A stretch of 64,000 nucleotides of DNA from Synechococcus sp. BIOS-U3-1 (GTDB taxonomy: Bacteria > Cyanobacteriota > Cyanobacteriia > PCC-6307 > Cyanobiaceae): positions 1,674,001 to 1,738,000 of the forward strand of contig NZ_CP047936.1 of the NCBI RefSeq assembly GCF_014279975.1, written 5' to 3'. Every line of letters starts with the position of its first letter. Positions within the stretch are counted from its first letter, which is position 1. Of the stretch, positions 51,771-60,131 are shown piece after piece. The notes under the pieces are model-generated. The model ran no database searches. It worked only from the letters and a program-made list of their open reading frames with translations, and had not been told where the DNA came from. The translations under genes and the position numbers were made by a program.

Positions 51771-52025
51771 TTAACTTACGCCTAGATATCGATTACTGAA
51801 TTCCCAGGCCACAGAACATCGATACTGATAATTCAAGCCAGCGATGCCAATTCTTTTGCAAGATGCATCAGTAATTGCTGCTCCCTCCGGAACTTTTGAA
51901 AGTAGTTTGTTCAGCGTGACCTCTCGATTTCGACCACTACCAACGATCGATAAATCATTCGCCAGAGCTCCAGACCCAAAGCCAAACAGCAAGAAGCTCA
52001 ACAGAATTGCCATCAGGATTCTCAT
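51771..52025 (-). CDS. Small secreted protein (84 aa)
   Basis: From ATG 52025: signal peptide MRILMAILLSFLLFGFGSGA, LA, then NDLSIVGSGRNREVTLNKLL and two Cys (DASCKRIG, QYRCSVAW). Upstream reading to 52121 buries the signal. Function unknown. Confidence 0.55.
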   Translation of the reverse strand: MRILMAILLSFLLFGFGSGALANDLSIVGSGRNREVTLNKLLSKVPEGAAITDASCKRIGIAGLNYQYRCSVAWEFSNRYLGVS

Positions 52026-52213
52026 GACTAACTGGACTGCTTCCCCAGCAGTAGCCACAAAGAGAAACGGCAACCAACTCCTTGACACATTTTGATCTGC
52101 CCAGGAGTACGGGGAAGCCAATCAGACGATCGAACGCCGCCGCAGAGATCGCCTTCACTTCAAGCGACTGAGATCAACGAGTCATCGTCACTGAGGTCTC
52201 ATAGGATGAACAA

Positions 52214-52648
52214 ATGCAAGGACTTGTGATCAGCATGGCTTCCATCCTGTTTCAAATCACCCTCCCACTTGTTCTGGCCTTATTCCATTTCGTTGGACCG
52301 ATACCAACCGACCTGAGCGCTGAGGGAGGACAGCTGAGTGCCTGCCCAGGCCCTGAGCACTGCGCAAGCAGCCAATGGCGGGTTGCTGATTCCTCTACCG
52401 CTCTAAAACAGCTGTCTCAACAGATCAATGACACTCCTCGGACTGAGATTATTGAGCAGAGCGCTACCTATCTGCATGCCACTTACAGCAGCAGGATCTT
52501 TGGCTTCGTGGATGACCTTGAACTTTTTGCATCCGATTCAGTCACTCTTGAGGCACGTTCAATCTCACGCCTCGGAGAGTCAGACCTAGGTGTAAATGCA
52601 CAACGCCTAGAAGGCCTTGGCAAGACAATCGAAACCTCGGAAGCTTGA
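52214..52648 (+). CDS. DUF1499-like protein
   Basis: MQGLVISMASILFQITLPLV supplies a membrane anchor or signal. LSACPGPEHCASSQWRVADS is the family's conserved 'CP-x-x-x-C-x-SSQ' block, and YLHATYSSRIFGFVDDLELF followed by ARSISRLGESDLGVNAQRLE matches the 'YF-x-x-S-x-x-x-x-F-x-DD-x-E ... SR-x-G-x-x-DFGxNxxR' region. Exported or membrane-bound, role unknown. Confidence 0.85.
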   Translation: MQGLVISMASILFQITLPLVLALFHFVGPIPTDLSAEGGQLSACPGPEHCASSQWRVADSSTALKQLSQQINDTPRTEIIEQSATYLHATYSSRIFGFVDDLELFASDSVTLEARSISRLGESDLGVNAQRLEGLGKTIETSEA

Positions 52649-52715
52649 ATAGGTCAAAACAAGATAATCCAATCAACGCTGTTGTTCATCTACTCAAATA
52701 ACAGCGCAAATCAAT

Positions 52716-52917
52716 TTAGAGAAAAGGAGACACGCCTCCGGCGAGGCCCTCTAGCTCCCCTTCACTGCGATAACTGAACTTATTAGCGGTGAACGAATAG
52801 CCGTACCCTTTAGCGATACTCACTACATCTTGAGATGACTTAGCTGCTTTAGTTGATCCTGAGTGCTGGGGTCGCCTCTGACTTTTCCTGGAAGGCCTTG
52901 AGTTACTCTAGGGACAT
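52716..52917 (-). pseudogene. Decayed Nif11-leader precursor peptide gene
   Basis: Minus strand begins MSLE-stop-LKAFQEK, shifts frame to VRGDPSTQDQLK, shifts again to AAKSSQDVVSIAKGYGYSFT and ends ANKFSYRSEGELEGLAGG then VSPFL-stop. Joined, this is a textbook Nif11 leader with its 'E-L-E-x-x-AGG' cleavage site and a five-residue remainder. One nonsense codon and two frameshifts make it non-functional. Confidence 0.75.
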
Positions 52918-53227
52918 GCGTAACAGGATGATTAAGCAGTCATAGCAACAGTCAGCTGCGGTGTCTTTGGGAAATCATTACAACGCTCAATTGTGCAAAG
53001 TATTGGAGGGAGTTGTATAGGAGTGATTATGGATTTGGGGATGTTGCCCTGTTTGTCCGGTAAATGGTTTGAAGCAGATACTCGGCAGGACCAGGGCTGG
53101 AATGTTTGGAGCGTCTATGACTCGGGTGCTTAGCGCGGTCACATGCGGCTCAACTTGCAGTTGAGCATGACATCACAAAGCCCTGCGTCTAACATAGAGT
53201 CACCAAACTGGGTTCTACAGATCTGAA

Positions 53228-53362
53228 ATGACTTTATCCACAGTTCTTGTGTATGTTTCCATACCATTTGTGTTGGTAACCCTGTACTTCGGTACAAGGG
53301 GTGGTTTTTACAATACGGATAAGTATGACGGAGACGGAACCGCCCATAAAGTCCTGAAGTGA
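53228..53362 (+). CDS. Small membrane protein (44 aa)
   Basis: MTLSTVLVYVSIPFVLVTLY, then FGTRGGFYNTDKYDGDGTAH and KVLK. One membrane helix followed by a short polar tail of a style familiar from marine picocyanobacteria, though I cannot name the family. TTATCCACA occurs inside the gene by chance of codon use. Confidence 0.55.
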   Translation: MTLSTVLVYVSIPFVLVTLYFGTRGGFYNTDKYDGDGTAHKVLK

Positions 53363-53478
53363 TTTAACAAGAACGGTTGGTTAGATAAAACTTAATTCCA
53401 AACATCATTGTTTAAGCGCGGCGGAATCAGGGTAAATTCCCTTCAATTCTGCGTACATGCCTATTGAATACCCCTTAA

Positions 53479-53796
53479 CTATCTGTTATTAATTTTTTCG
53501 TTAAGAATATATGCATTCCAGCAAAATTCCGAGGACTTGCTGTTCTCACAATTTAGAAATTCAACTCCAGAAAAGGGGTTGCCCTTCATAGGCGGGATAT
53601 TGTCATAGTCAGATCGAACAGCAAATAGACCTTTTGCATGTCCAGAGCAAAGGTATCTAGTTGAACCACTTGGATTACCTGCTCTTCTTGCCTCCAAAGT
53701 TAGCCCTCTAGCGTTCCAATCAGCAGCAGCCGGGATAGCTACCAGAGAACCTGAGGCGGACAGCAGAAGTCCTAGGACAAACAACTTGAATCGCAT
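53479..53796 (-). CDS. Small secreted protein (105 aa)
   Basis: Signal peptide MRFKLFVLGLLLSASGSLVA with a cut near PAAA-DW. The mature part has Cys in YLCSGHAK, FLNCENS and EFCWNAY. AT-rich, as in the 18-21 kb cassette. A broken leader lies just upstream at 53880-53935. Function unknown. Confidence 0.6.
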   Translation of the reverse strand: MRFKLFVLGLLLSASGSLVAIPAAADWNARGLTLEARRAGNPSGSTRYLCSGHAKGLFAVRSDYDNIPPMKGNPFSGVEFLNCENSKSSEFCWNAYILNEKINNR

Positions 53797-53879
53797 AACT
53801 ACTAGGCAACTCTCCTGAATCTAGCCATCCAATTTTTAATGAATCAATAAAAAGCCCCAGGTGGACTGAGGTAGCTTTT

Positions 53880-53935
53880 GAGTTCTTTGGCTTGTCAGAG
53901 AGGGGCAGTGCGCCGAGAAGGATTGGAAGTTTCAT
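53880..53935 (-). pseudogene. Orphan signal-peptide remnant
   Basis: MKLPILLGALPLSDKPKNSK resembles the cassette leader (MKRLSILLGALVLS) and then degenerates into non-protein-like sequence. A scar of a lost secreted-protein gene. Confidence 0.5.
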
Positions 53936-53956
53936 CTAAAAATTATTAGTTATAGC

Positions 53957-54220
53957 TTAATTAATTGGTGGGTATTTGTTCTTGCAAATCGTCACTATCT
54001 CTTGAAATATTTCTTTAAAATCTTGGTCTGCATACTTAACATAGATTAGATCGGCCATACAGTCGCAATACTTTGCTTTCTGAATCTTGTAATCATCTTC
54101 CATTTTTTCAGTACCCATGCAGCTCTTTTTAAAGACAACAAACTGATCTGGGGCGACATCAGCAAAGACCGGAGTACCGCTAAGGAGCAGAGCTCCGAGG
54201 ACCATTGATAATCTCTTCAT
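53957..54220 (-). CDS. Secreted protein of the cassette type (87 aa)
   Basis: Signal peptide MKRLSMVLGALLLSGTPVFA then DVAPDQFVVFKKSC. The mature part has Cys in KKSCMGTE, KYCDCMAD and TICKNKY. The leader is nearly the same as at 19304 and 20981. Divergently paired with a remnant of the MTET Gly-rich gene, the same order as at 21334/21445. Confidence 0.65.
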   Translation of the reverse strand: MKRLSMVLGALLLSGTPVFADVAPDQFVVFKKSCMGTEKMEDDYKIQKAKYCDCMADLIYVKYADQDFKEIFQEIVTICKNKYPPIN

Positions 54221-54292
54221 TGGTTGTTTCTCTTTCTGTCATTAGCATATTACCTGGCTACCGTGTTTCTATCAATAACGGTCTAGGAAATA

Positions 54293-54403
54293 ATGACTGA
54301 GACAAAACCAACTGGACTATTAGCTCAATCAATTGGCGCAGGTGGTGGATTTGTTGTTTCTACATCTGACCCTATTACTTATCAGAACATACAGACAGAT
54401 TAA
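54293..54403 (+). pseudogene. Remnant of the IGGGGG repeat gene
   Basis: MTETKPTGLLAQSIGAGGGF then VVSTSDPITYQNIQTD-stop. Aligns with the start of the 21445 gene (MTETN ... LLQTIGGGG ... ATDSVTGQDIQTE). The upstream DNA is also similar (CTACC-TGTTTCTATCAA-TACGG), and similarity continues past the stop (NGSG-MIAAP). Confidence 0.65.
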
Positions 54404-54442
54404 ATCATTAACTTCAATCCTTAATCAACGGTTCTGGAATGA

Positions 54443-55003
54443 TTGCTGCTCCTAACTACCGATGCTCCTGCTGTTAATGACTACGAAAAGGGATCAGGTG
54501 CTGACTATCGATGGTGGCGTGCTGAATATTTCTACTCATGCCTCAATTGTCGTCTCTATCCGTTTGCCCTTCCTTATCAAGACGTATTGACTATTCCAAG
54601 GCTGGAGGCTGTCTTTGATGAGGATGTTTATGCACAGCTTCAAGCACTCTCTGAAGCCACTGGTAAGAGCCTGAGCCTCCTTACCTCTGAACTAGTTGTT
54701 AAGGCACTGGAGGCTTGTAGAGCAGCCACTGATGGAGCATCAGTAATTGATCACCTGAAGCAAGCTCTGAACATGCTCCAAAACGCCAATTCAAACCAGA
54801 GCCAGTGTGATCCTCTGTCGCACTCTGTATCGTACAACTTATCTTTCGCGCCTGCTGTAAACCCCTCCCAACACTGCAGTCTCAGCAATACCAACCAGCA
54901 ACAGATGTTACAGCTGGATGACTGCTGTGCCGCAGAGGTGTTGACTGAGCTCAAACACCTGAGCAGTTCTCATATGAGCTGCTCAAAAGTGCCATCATCC
55001 TGA
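54443..55003 (+). CDS. Protein with ribbon-helix-helix-like segment, start uncertain
   Basis: The frame opens at a TTG inside the remnant of the repeat gene. Residues about 52-92 (RLEAVFDEDVYAQLQALSEA, TGKSLSLLTSELVVKALEAC) look like a ribbon-helix-helix DNA-binding unit. The 3' half is Ser/Gln/Asn-rich with several Cys. The true start may be near 54585. Possibly a chimera formed by the deletion that truncated the repeat gene. Confidence 0.45.
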   Translation: MLLLTTDAPAVNDYEKGSGADYRWWRAEYFYSCLNCRLYPFALPYQDVLTIPRLEAVFDEDVYAQLQALSEATGKSLSLLTSELVVKALEACRAATDGASVIDHLKQALNMLQNANSNQSQCDPLSHSVSYNLSFAPAVNPSQHCSLSNTNQQQMLQLDDCCAAEVLTELKHLSSSHMSCSKVPSS

Positions 55004-55004
55004 C

Positions 55005-55256
55005 TTGAATCCCTCCAGCATTCGCAGATTTATCTTCACCCTGATCACCGGATACCTGGCGATCTTTGGGTTTCAGCAACTCCCCTACGAGCTTGAGAAT
55101 CGGTGGCTTGTCCTGATTCCGGTCTTAATCGTTGTTTATATCATTACCGTCTGGCTGGATGGGATATTTTTCAAAGATTCTAGTTTAGACACAACAACTC
55201 AACCCAAAACAAAGAAAGCTCTAAAGCAATCATCTAAAAAAGGATTTGGTGAATAA
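55005..55256 (+). CDS. Small membrane protein (83 aa), TTG start
   Basis: Reads from TTG 55005, one base after the preceding stop: (M)NPSSIRRFIFTLITGYLAIF, then a second helix (WLVLIPVLIVVYIITVWLDG) and a Lys-rich tail (KTKKALKQSSKKGFGE). Function unknown. Confidence 0.55.
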   Translation: MNPSSIRRFIFTLITGYLAIFGFQQLPYELENRWLVLIPVLIVVYIITVWLDGIFFKDSSLDTTTQPKTKKALKQSSKKGFGE

Positions 55257-55395
55257 ACAGTCAAAACTTACAGCTAAAAACGAACCAAATTAATCTTGGT
55301 AAGCACCTGAACTGCCGAGGCGTCCTCTCAGCACAAGAGCGCATTGCGGCGAGCATGAGCAGACTCAAGGGCAGAGCTGGCACCCTGCTTCGTTG

Positions 55396-55584
55396 TCATT
55401 GGCGGCAGGCATAGATGCTCAGAACCCTGCCTTCATCAGTACTCCGAGTTCCAACACGATGGCAATGCGCCTCGGCGGGTGGAGTTCTTGAACCCACATG
55501 AATCGTGTAATCGGCCTTCACTCCGCTTGCCAAAACAAAGACAAAAGCTGCCAAAGAAAGCAGAGACGCGATCAACCTTCGCAT
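55396..55584 (-). CDS. Small secreted protein (62 aa)
   Basis: Signal peptide MRRLIASLLSLAAFVFVLAS, GVKA, then DYTIHVGSRTPPAEAHCHRV and a C-terminal YACRQ. Two Cys may pair. Function unknown. Confidence 0.55.
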   Translation of the reverse strand: MRRLIASLLSLAAFVFVLASGVKADYTIHVGSRTPPAEAHCHRVGTRSTDEGRVLSIYACRQ

Positions 55585-55726
55585 TGCCTGGAATCAATGA
55601 GCTCGATTCTGCCCAATTCCTGATCATCCGGTGGTCGCTTGCGGCGTCAAGCAAACGCCTGACTCAAACCCCTTGACCCACAACCAACCCATACATTAGT
55701 ACAGGTGTACTGATAACTAGCGGGTC

Positions 55727-55957
55727 ATGGACGAATGGGACTACATCGACGAAAGGGAATTACAAAACTGGAAGGGAGCCCGGATCTGCCTGACCTGCCA
55801 GCACTTCACCTACGGAGTAGATGCTCACTGCCGCACGATGGTGGCCTGCACACTCAGGCAGCAGTTGCTTCAGCAGGGAGACCATCTCACGAAGCGCTGC
55901 CGACACTGGCATCCCACCTGGCAGGACCAGGCGGGATGGTGTGCGGAATACGGCTGA
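55727..55957 (+). CDS. Cys-rich hypothetical protein (76 aa)
   Basis: MDEWDYIDERELQNWKGARI, CLTCQHFTYGVDAHCRTMVA, CTLRQQLLQQGDHLTKRCRH and a Trp-rich end. Cys pairs CxxC...HC...C...C suggest a zinc or Fe-S site. Likely cytoplasmic. I have the impression that it is conserved in marine Synechococcus, but cannot name a family. Confidence 0.65.
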   Translation: MDEWDYIDERELQNWKGARICLTCQHFTYGVDAHCRTMVACTLRQQLLQQGDHLTKRCRHWHPTWQDQAGWCAEYG

Positions 55958-56307
55958 TCAAGTCCAATGCTTGTTTAGAGTCGAGGATCGACCTTCAAAG
56001 ACCAACCCGGGAGACAGTTTCCCTCACCTGCAGGCATAAACAGGGCGATCAGACTCAACCAATGGTTGGGTTTGCGTAACCATCTGGGTCAAACTACAAC
56101 GCAGAGCCACACAGTCTTGACACTGGCACGGTTCGTCATCGTGAACACTGGCATGGACCCGGACAGGGTGAAATCGACTGGTCATGGAAAACGACCTTTT
56201 CTATGTTGTGACGCGCTCTGCCGATTCCTGCCAGCAGATATCACAATCCTGTGATTGTTTTGCATGAATCGACGATCGGTACCGTCTTCAACAATGGAAG
56301 TCGCGGT

Positions 56308-57432
56308 TCAGGGAGCGATCGACTCAGCCAGATCAATGCTGCTCTGCAGAGCCCCTTCCGCCATGCCAAAGCCAGATCCCGCGATCCAGTCGCCACAGAA
56401 ACCCACTCGGGCTTGATTGCACCACTGCAGTGCTTTTGGCATTCCTCGGTCCAGAGGTTGAGCAGCTCCCCAGCGCATCACTCCCAGTGAATGAGCGCTG
56501 GACGCCAGCCTCTGCAGTGATGGCCAGGGCCGGAGCAGCTCTGGCAACACGCTCAGCAATCGCTGTTCCTGAGCGGTCAGCAACAGTGGCTGTGTTTTGG
56601 GTGTAATCAACGCGCCATCATCGAGACCGTGCAGTACAAGGCCGAGGCGACCCTGCTGCTGTCGCTGAAGCACAATGCGTTCTACTCCGAATTGCTGCTG
56701 AGCCTGAGGCGTCAGCCAAATCTGTCGAGGGAATGGGTCAAGATCAATCGCCGGAAACTCCAGCATCAGATTCCAGCGGATGGTCGCGTTGAGGCCGGCA
56801 ATCCAGGCGAGTGCTTCGTCGAGAACAGGATCATGGCCATGAGGAACAGCCTCACGCAACGGCACGTCTTGCCAACCGAGCATTGCAAGCGAACGGGGAT
56901 GGGCGAGGAGCGTCCCGCTCAGCACAAGTCTCTCCGCGCGAAGCCCACCCGCAAACACCCAGCTCTCCTCAACTCTGGAAAGCGTCTGGACCCGCTCTCC
57001 AAAACAGGCATCAACATCCTTTCCACCGTCAGCAAGCAACGTCTCCACCACGGTTGCCATTGTGGGGATGCCACGCCAGCGAGGGCCTCGCAGCAAAGGG
57101 TGATCAGGCGCTTCAACAACATCTCCGTGGTGGTCCAGACCCACAACAGGATCGTGGTCAACGCGAACAACGCCGCGATTCTCAAGCGATGTGATCAACT
57201 CCCGTAGCTGCCCAGACGGTTCAGCCTGAAAACTCAGGGTTGGGGATCCGTGATCCAAACGCCAAAGAGGATCATCGCGCCGCCGCCTTGTCGCACAGCG
57301 TCCACCAGGTCCTCGCCCAGCTTCCAGAATGTGGACGGTCCCGCACCAGCCCCTGCGCCTCAGAGCCGCAACCAGCGCGCAACCGGACAGACCAGCACCG
57401 ATAACAACGAGATCAACATCCTTGCCTGGCAT
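56308..57432 (-). CDS. Renalase-like NAD(P)/FAD oxidoreductase
   Basis: 374 residues from ATG 57432. VDLVVIGAGLSGCALVAALR is the FAD-binding GxGxxG motif, then ILEAGRGPGGRCATRRRRDD with the GG-R-x-x-T/S block, LDHGSPTLSF, and a C-terminal FCGDWIAGSGFGMAEGALQS. This order is that of renalase-like amine-oxidase-fold proteins found in many cyanobacteria. Substrate unknown. Confidence 0.8.
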   Translation of the reverse strand: MPGKDVDLVVIGAGLSGCALVAALRRRGWCGTVHILEAGRGPGGRCATRRRRDDPLWRLDHGSPTLSFQAEPSGQLRELITSLENRGVVRVDHDPVVGLDHHGDVVEAPDHPLLRGPRWRGIPTMATVVETLLADGGKDVDACFGERVQTLSRVEESWVFAGGLRAERLVLSGTLLAHPRSLAMLGWQDVPLREAVPHGHDPVLDEALAWIAGLNATIRWNLMLEFPAIDLDPFPRQIWLTPQAQQQFGVERIVLQRQQQGRLGLVLHGLDDGALITPKTQPLLLTAQEQRLLSVLPELLRPWPSLQRLASSAHSLGVMRWGAAQPLDRGMPKALQWCNQARVGFCGDWIAGSGFGMAEGALQSSIDLAESIAP

Positions 57433-57874
57433 AGAAACTGATCCAGAAGCCCTGATTCTGAACGAGCTCCAAAAAAAAGACGGGTGGCGGCCCGCCTTCA
57501 ATCTCCCTAAGCGCTTCCCGGAGCAAGACTCCGCGCCAGCTCTTTATCGCGCCGATCGTTCCCTTACGCATTAGGAATCGATACTCAAATCATGGAACAC
57601 GATCTGCAAAATTCAAACCCTTCAATAAAGAGCTGCGCAGGCGTTTGGGATCACGAAAGCAGGTCAGCAAAAGGCTAAAAACAAAATATTATTATCTAAA
57701 AAGAAGCAAAAACCTTAAAAAAAGAAACTGCAAAAACTTATCTAACTCAGCAACTTCACATTCAAATGGCAAATACAAGAATTAAATACATCATCAAATA
57801 TCAATTTAACAAAAGGACTTTTACATCAGCACACACAACATTAATCAAGCAACAAATAATTAAGCAGCAAATGA
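57433..57874. other. AT-rich gene-free stretch
   Basis: No gene. The part 57660-57870 is very AT-rich with A-tracts, which may act as promoter DNA for the leftward gene or as curved DNA. Confidence 0.4.
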
Positions 57875-58075
57875 TCAAGAAGTAGCTTCAAGGCTTAGAG
57901 CCGATGTCATTCTTCGCTCTTCACTGGCCAAGAAATCAGACCACATACCCACCAAAAAACTAAGCGTTGACAACGCACGAACCTGTTCCTGAGAACCCGG
58001 CTTGGTGTATTTGAAATCCATGAACATCTGATCAGCGACAGATTGTTGTTCTTTACAGCGTGAATCGATCGACAT
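57875..58075 (-). CDS. Small hypothetical protein (66 aa)
   Basis: From ATG 58075: MSIDSRCKEQQSVADQMFMD, then GSQEQVRALSTLSFLVGMWS and EERRMTSALSLEATS. Mostly helical. It begins 3 bp after the stop of the small membrane gene, so the two are co-translated. Function unknown. Confidence 0.55.
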   Translation of the reverse strand: MSIDSRCKEQQSVADQMFMDFKYTKPGSQEQVRALSTLSFLVGMWSDFLASEERRMTSALSLEATS

Positions 58076-58078
58076 CAA

Positions 58079-58201
58079 TCAGCCCTTTGCTTTGACGGAA
58101 GGCAGGTCGGTGGGCTGCGCAAGCACAAAAACCACACCTGCTGTGATCACAGTGGTGAACGCGATGAGCCCGTAGATGGCAGCGGAATAATCAGTCATCA
58201 T
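58079..58201 (-). CDS. Small membrane protein (40 aa)
   Basis: MMTDYSAAIYGLIAFTTVIT then AGVVFVLAQPTDLPSVKAKG. A single helix with a short polar tail, in the size range of photosystem-associated peptides, but no known subunit matches. The first two Met are adjacent, so the start may be 58201 or 58198. Confidence 0.55.
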   Translation of the reverse strand: MMTDYSAAIYGLIAFTTVITAGVVFVLAQPTDLPSVKAKG

Positions 58202-58397
58202 CAGGCCTATGAAGATCTGTAAAGAAGATAGTCCATTTGTAAAGCTGTGTAACTAGGTGGTTTTGCTCGTCTTCGCTCTCTCCTCATGGAATGTCCTGGG
58301 GGGCTGCATGAATGATCAACTCAAAACAGCTGATACCTCAGAGGCGAGGCCTGAGGCAGGGCTTTATGGCTAGGTTTTGAGCTGGCTTTTAACCAAT

Positions 58398-59066
58398 ATG
58401 ACGCGCACGATTGCCGTAAGCGGTGCCTCAGGCAAAACAGGCTTCCGTGTCGCTGAAGAAGTTCGAGCTTCAGGCGATCAGGCAAGGCTGCTTCTGCGAC
58501 CTGAATCTCAGATTCCATCCTCACTGGAGGGCTGTGAACAGCACCGACTCAGCCTGATGGATGCGAACGCCTTGGACGACTCTCTGCGCGGCGTGGACGC
58601 GCTGGTGATCGCGACAGGAGCACGACCATCCGTTGACTTAACGGGACCCATGAAAGTGGATGCTTGGGGCGTCGAGCGCCAAGTCGAGAGCTGCCAACGC
58701 GTTGGTGTAAAACGCGTGGTGCTGGTCAGTTCCTTATGCGCAGGGCGTTGGAAACACCCTCTCAACCTGTTTGGCTTGATCCTGGTTTGGAAGCGTGTTG
58801 GTGAGCGCAATCTGGAAAACAGTGGGCTCGACTGGACCGTGATCAGACCCGGTGGGCTAAACGAACGTGAGGAGAACCTTAACGAGGAAGGCGTGCTGTG
58901 GACTGGAGCTGACAAGCAGGACAGTGATTCAATCCCTCGTCGTCTGGTTGCACGCTGTTGCATCGAAGCCTTGAACACCTCCGATTCGATCGGAAAAATC
59001 CTTGAGGTCACCAGTTCCAAGCAGCAGCCCGTGGTGAGCTTGCAAGAAGCAATCGCCAGCTGTTGA
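58398..59066 (+). CDS. NAD(P)-binding epimerase-like protein (atypical SDR)
   Basis: 222 residues from ATG 58398. TIAVSGASGKTGFRVAEEVR is the GxxGxxG nucleotide motif of atypical SDRs. VDALVIATGARPS, VKRVVLVSSLCAG and LDWTVIRPGGLNE follow the NmrA/complex-I-assembly-like (NDUFA9/Ycf39) plan. The usual YxxxK is absent, as in this subgroup. Ycf39 relatives help assemble photosystem II; a precise role here is inference. Confidence 0.78.
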   Translation: MTRTIAVSGASGKTGFRVAEEVRASGDQARLLLRPESQIPSSLEGCEQHRLSLMDANALDDSLRGVDALVIATGARPSVDLTGPMKVDAWGVERQVESCQRVGVKRVVLVSSLCAGRWKHPLNLFGLILVWKRVGERNLENSGLDWTVIRPGGLNEREENLNEEGVLWTGADKQDSDSIPRRLVARCCIEALNTSDSIGKILEVTSSKQQPVVSLQEAIASC

Positions 59067-59152
59067 GTCGTTAAGGGCAACCGAATCCTGACAACATCGA
59101 GAGGGCAGAACGCGAGGCATGATCATGCTCTCCTCCGTTTTGTCGCAGTTCT

Positions 59153-59380
59153 GTGCCCTGGAAGCCGGCAGAAGCCTGGACTAGCCTCTCTCCCCGATCA
59201 GGACGACGTCATTTTCGCGTTGTTCTGCAGGGAGGACGCGGCTCTGAACGCTGGGTTGAACTGGCTTCACTGCTGGAGCCTCAGGTACGACTCAGAGAAA
59301 GCTGGACGCAGCTTCAAGACAAGGCGCAATGGCAGAGAGGCTGGCAGCCGATCCCCCCAAACGACTCAGAGGGAATCTGA
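59153..59380 (+). CDS. Trp-rich TIGR02450-like protein (75 aa), GTG start
   Basis: Reads from GTG 59153: (M)PWKPAEAWTSLSPRSGRRHF, RVVLQGGRGSERWVELASLL, then WTQLQDKAQWQRGWQPI. The 'WTS-x-xPR-x-G-x-x-HF-x-V ... ER-W-V-EL ... W-x-x-L-x-D-x-x-x-W-x-x-GW' layout fits TIGR02450. Convergent overlap of 15 bp with the methyltransferase gene. Function unknown. Confidence 0.75.
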   Translation: MPWKPAEAWTSLSPRSGRRHFRVVLQGGRGSERWVELASLLEPQVRLRESWTQLQDKAQWQRGWQPIPPNDSEGI

Positions 59381-60031
59381 AGCCAAGGGCTTGGTTGCGA
59401 TCACGGCAAAAAAAGGATCTCCCTTTGCACCAACCCAACCCAGTGGACCGGATTGCTGCGTCTGCTCAGCAACCAATTGAGGCTTGGGCCAGCCCTGAGC
59501 CATCATCACCTCCGCCACGTAGCGAAGGTGGTCGCCATCTCCACCGTCCGTCCAGATCTGAGGGGCTTTCGTGAAGAACATGCGATTGCTAAAGGCACAG
59601 ATGACCTGCCCCCTTGGTCGGGTGATGCGCAGCAACTCAGCGGCCACGGCCTCCGGCTGCTGAAGATACTGCCAGCCGGCAACGATCAACGTGCAGTCAA
59701 CACTGGTGTCGTCGAGGGGAAGGGTCTGGTCTTGGTTGAGGTTCTGCACCCAGTGACGATCGAGGCGCGGATTGGCCTTCAACTCCTGAGCATTCAGTCC
59801 ATGACCGATTACCTGCTCGTAGCGCTGATCCTCCGGCAGGTGACTCACCCAGCTGCTCATCAGATCAAGCACAACTGCGCAGCTGGGGATGCGCTCGCGA
59901 TAGAGCTGCGTCAAGCGCAGACGAAATGCTGCGTCGAGATGCTGAACAAAACGGGGATCGCCGTAAAAGAGAGCATCATCGCTGTCATCGAGCTTGAAGC
60001 GCTCGTTGTCGTTCAAGACCTGCACGACCAC
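59366..60031 (-). CDS. Class I SAM-dependent methyltransferase-like protein
   Basis: 221 residues. CAVVLDLMSSWVSHLP stands at the SAM motif I position (D-L-x-x-x, without the usual Gly run), VIGHGLNAQELKANPRLD at motif II and VDCTLIVAGWQYLQQPEAVA at motif IV, ending with LLRITRPRGQVICAFSNRMF (post-motif strand). The relaxed motif I leaves activity unsure. Substrate unknown. Confidence 0.72.
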   Translation of the reverse strand: MVVQVLNDNERFKLDDSDDALFYGDPRFVQHLDAAFRLRLTQLYRERIPSCAVVLDLMSSWVSHLPEDQRYEQVIGHGLNAQELKANPRLDRHWVQNLNQDQTLPLDDTSVDCTLIVAGWQYLQQPEAVAAELLRITRPRGQVICAFSNRMFFTKAPQIWTDGGDGDHLRYVAEVMMAQGWPKPQLVAEQTQQSGPLGWVGAKGDPFFAVIATKPLASDSL

Positions 60032-60131
60032 GGGAAATTCCTGCTGTCCAAGATCTCGGAAGATAAAGAAACCGGCGACGAAGCGCGTCCCTAATCGCTC
60101 GCTAATAAGTAGTTAGTTCCTGTCGTGGTGG

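Noticed and set aside
53000..53093. Short plus-strand frame reading CLSGKWFEADTRQDQGWNVW
   Set aside because: No start context and no continuation; may be a fragment but cannot be supported.
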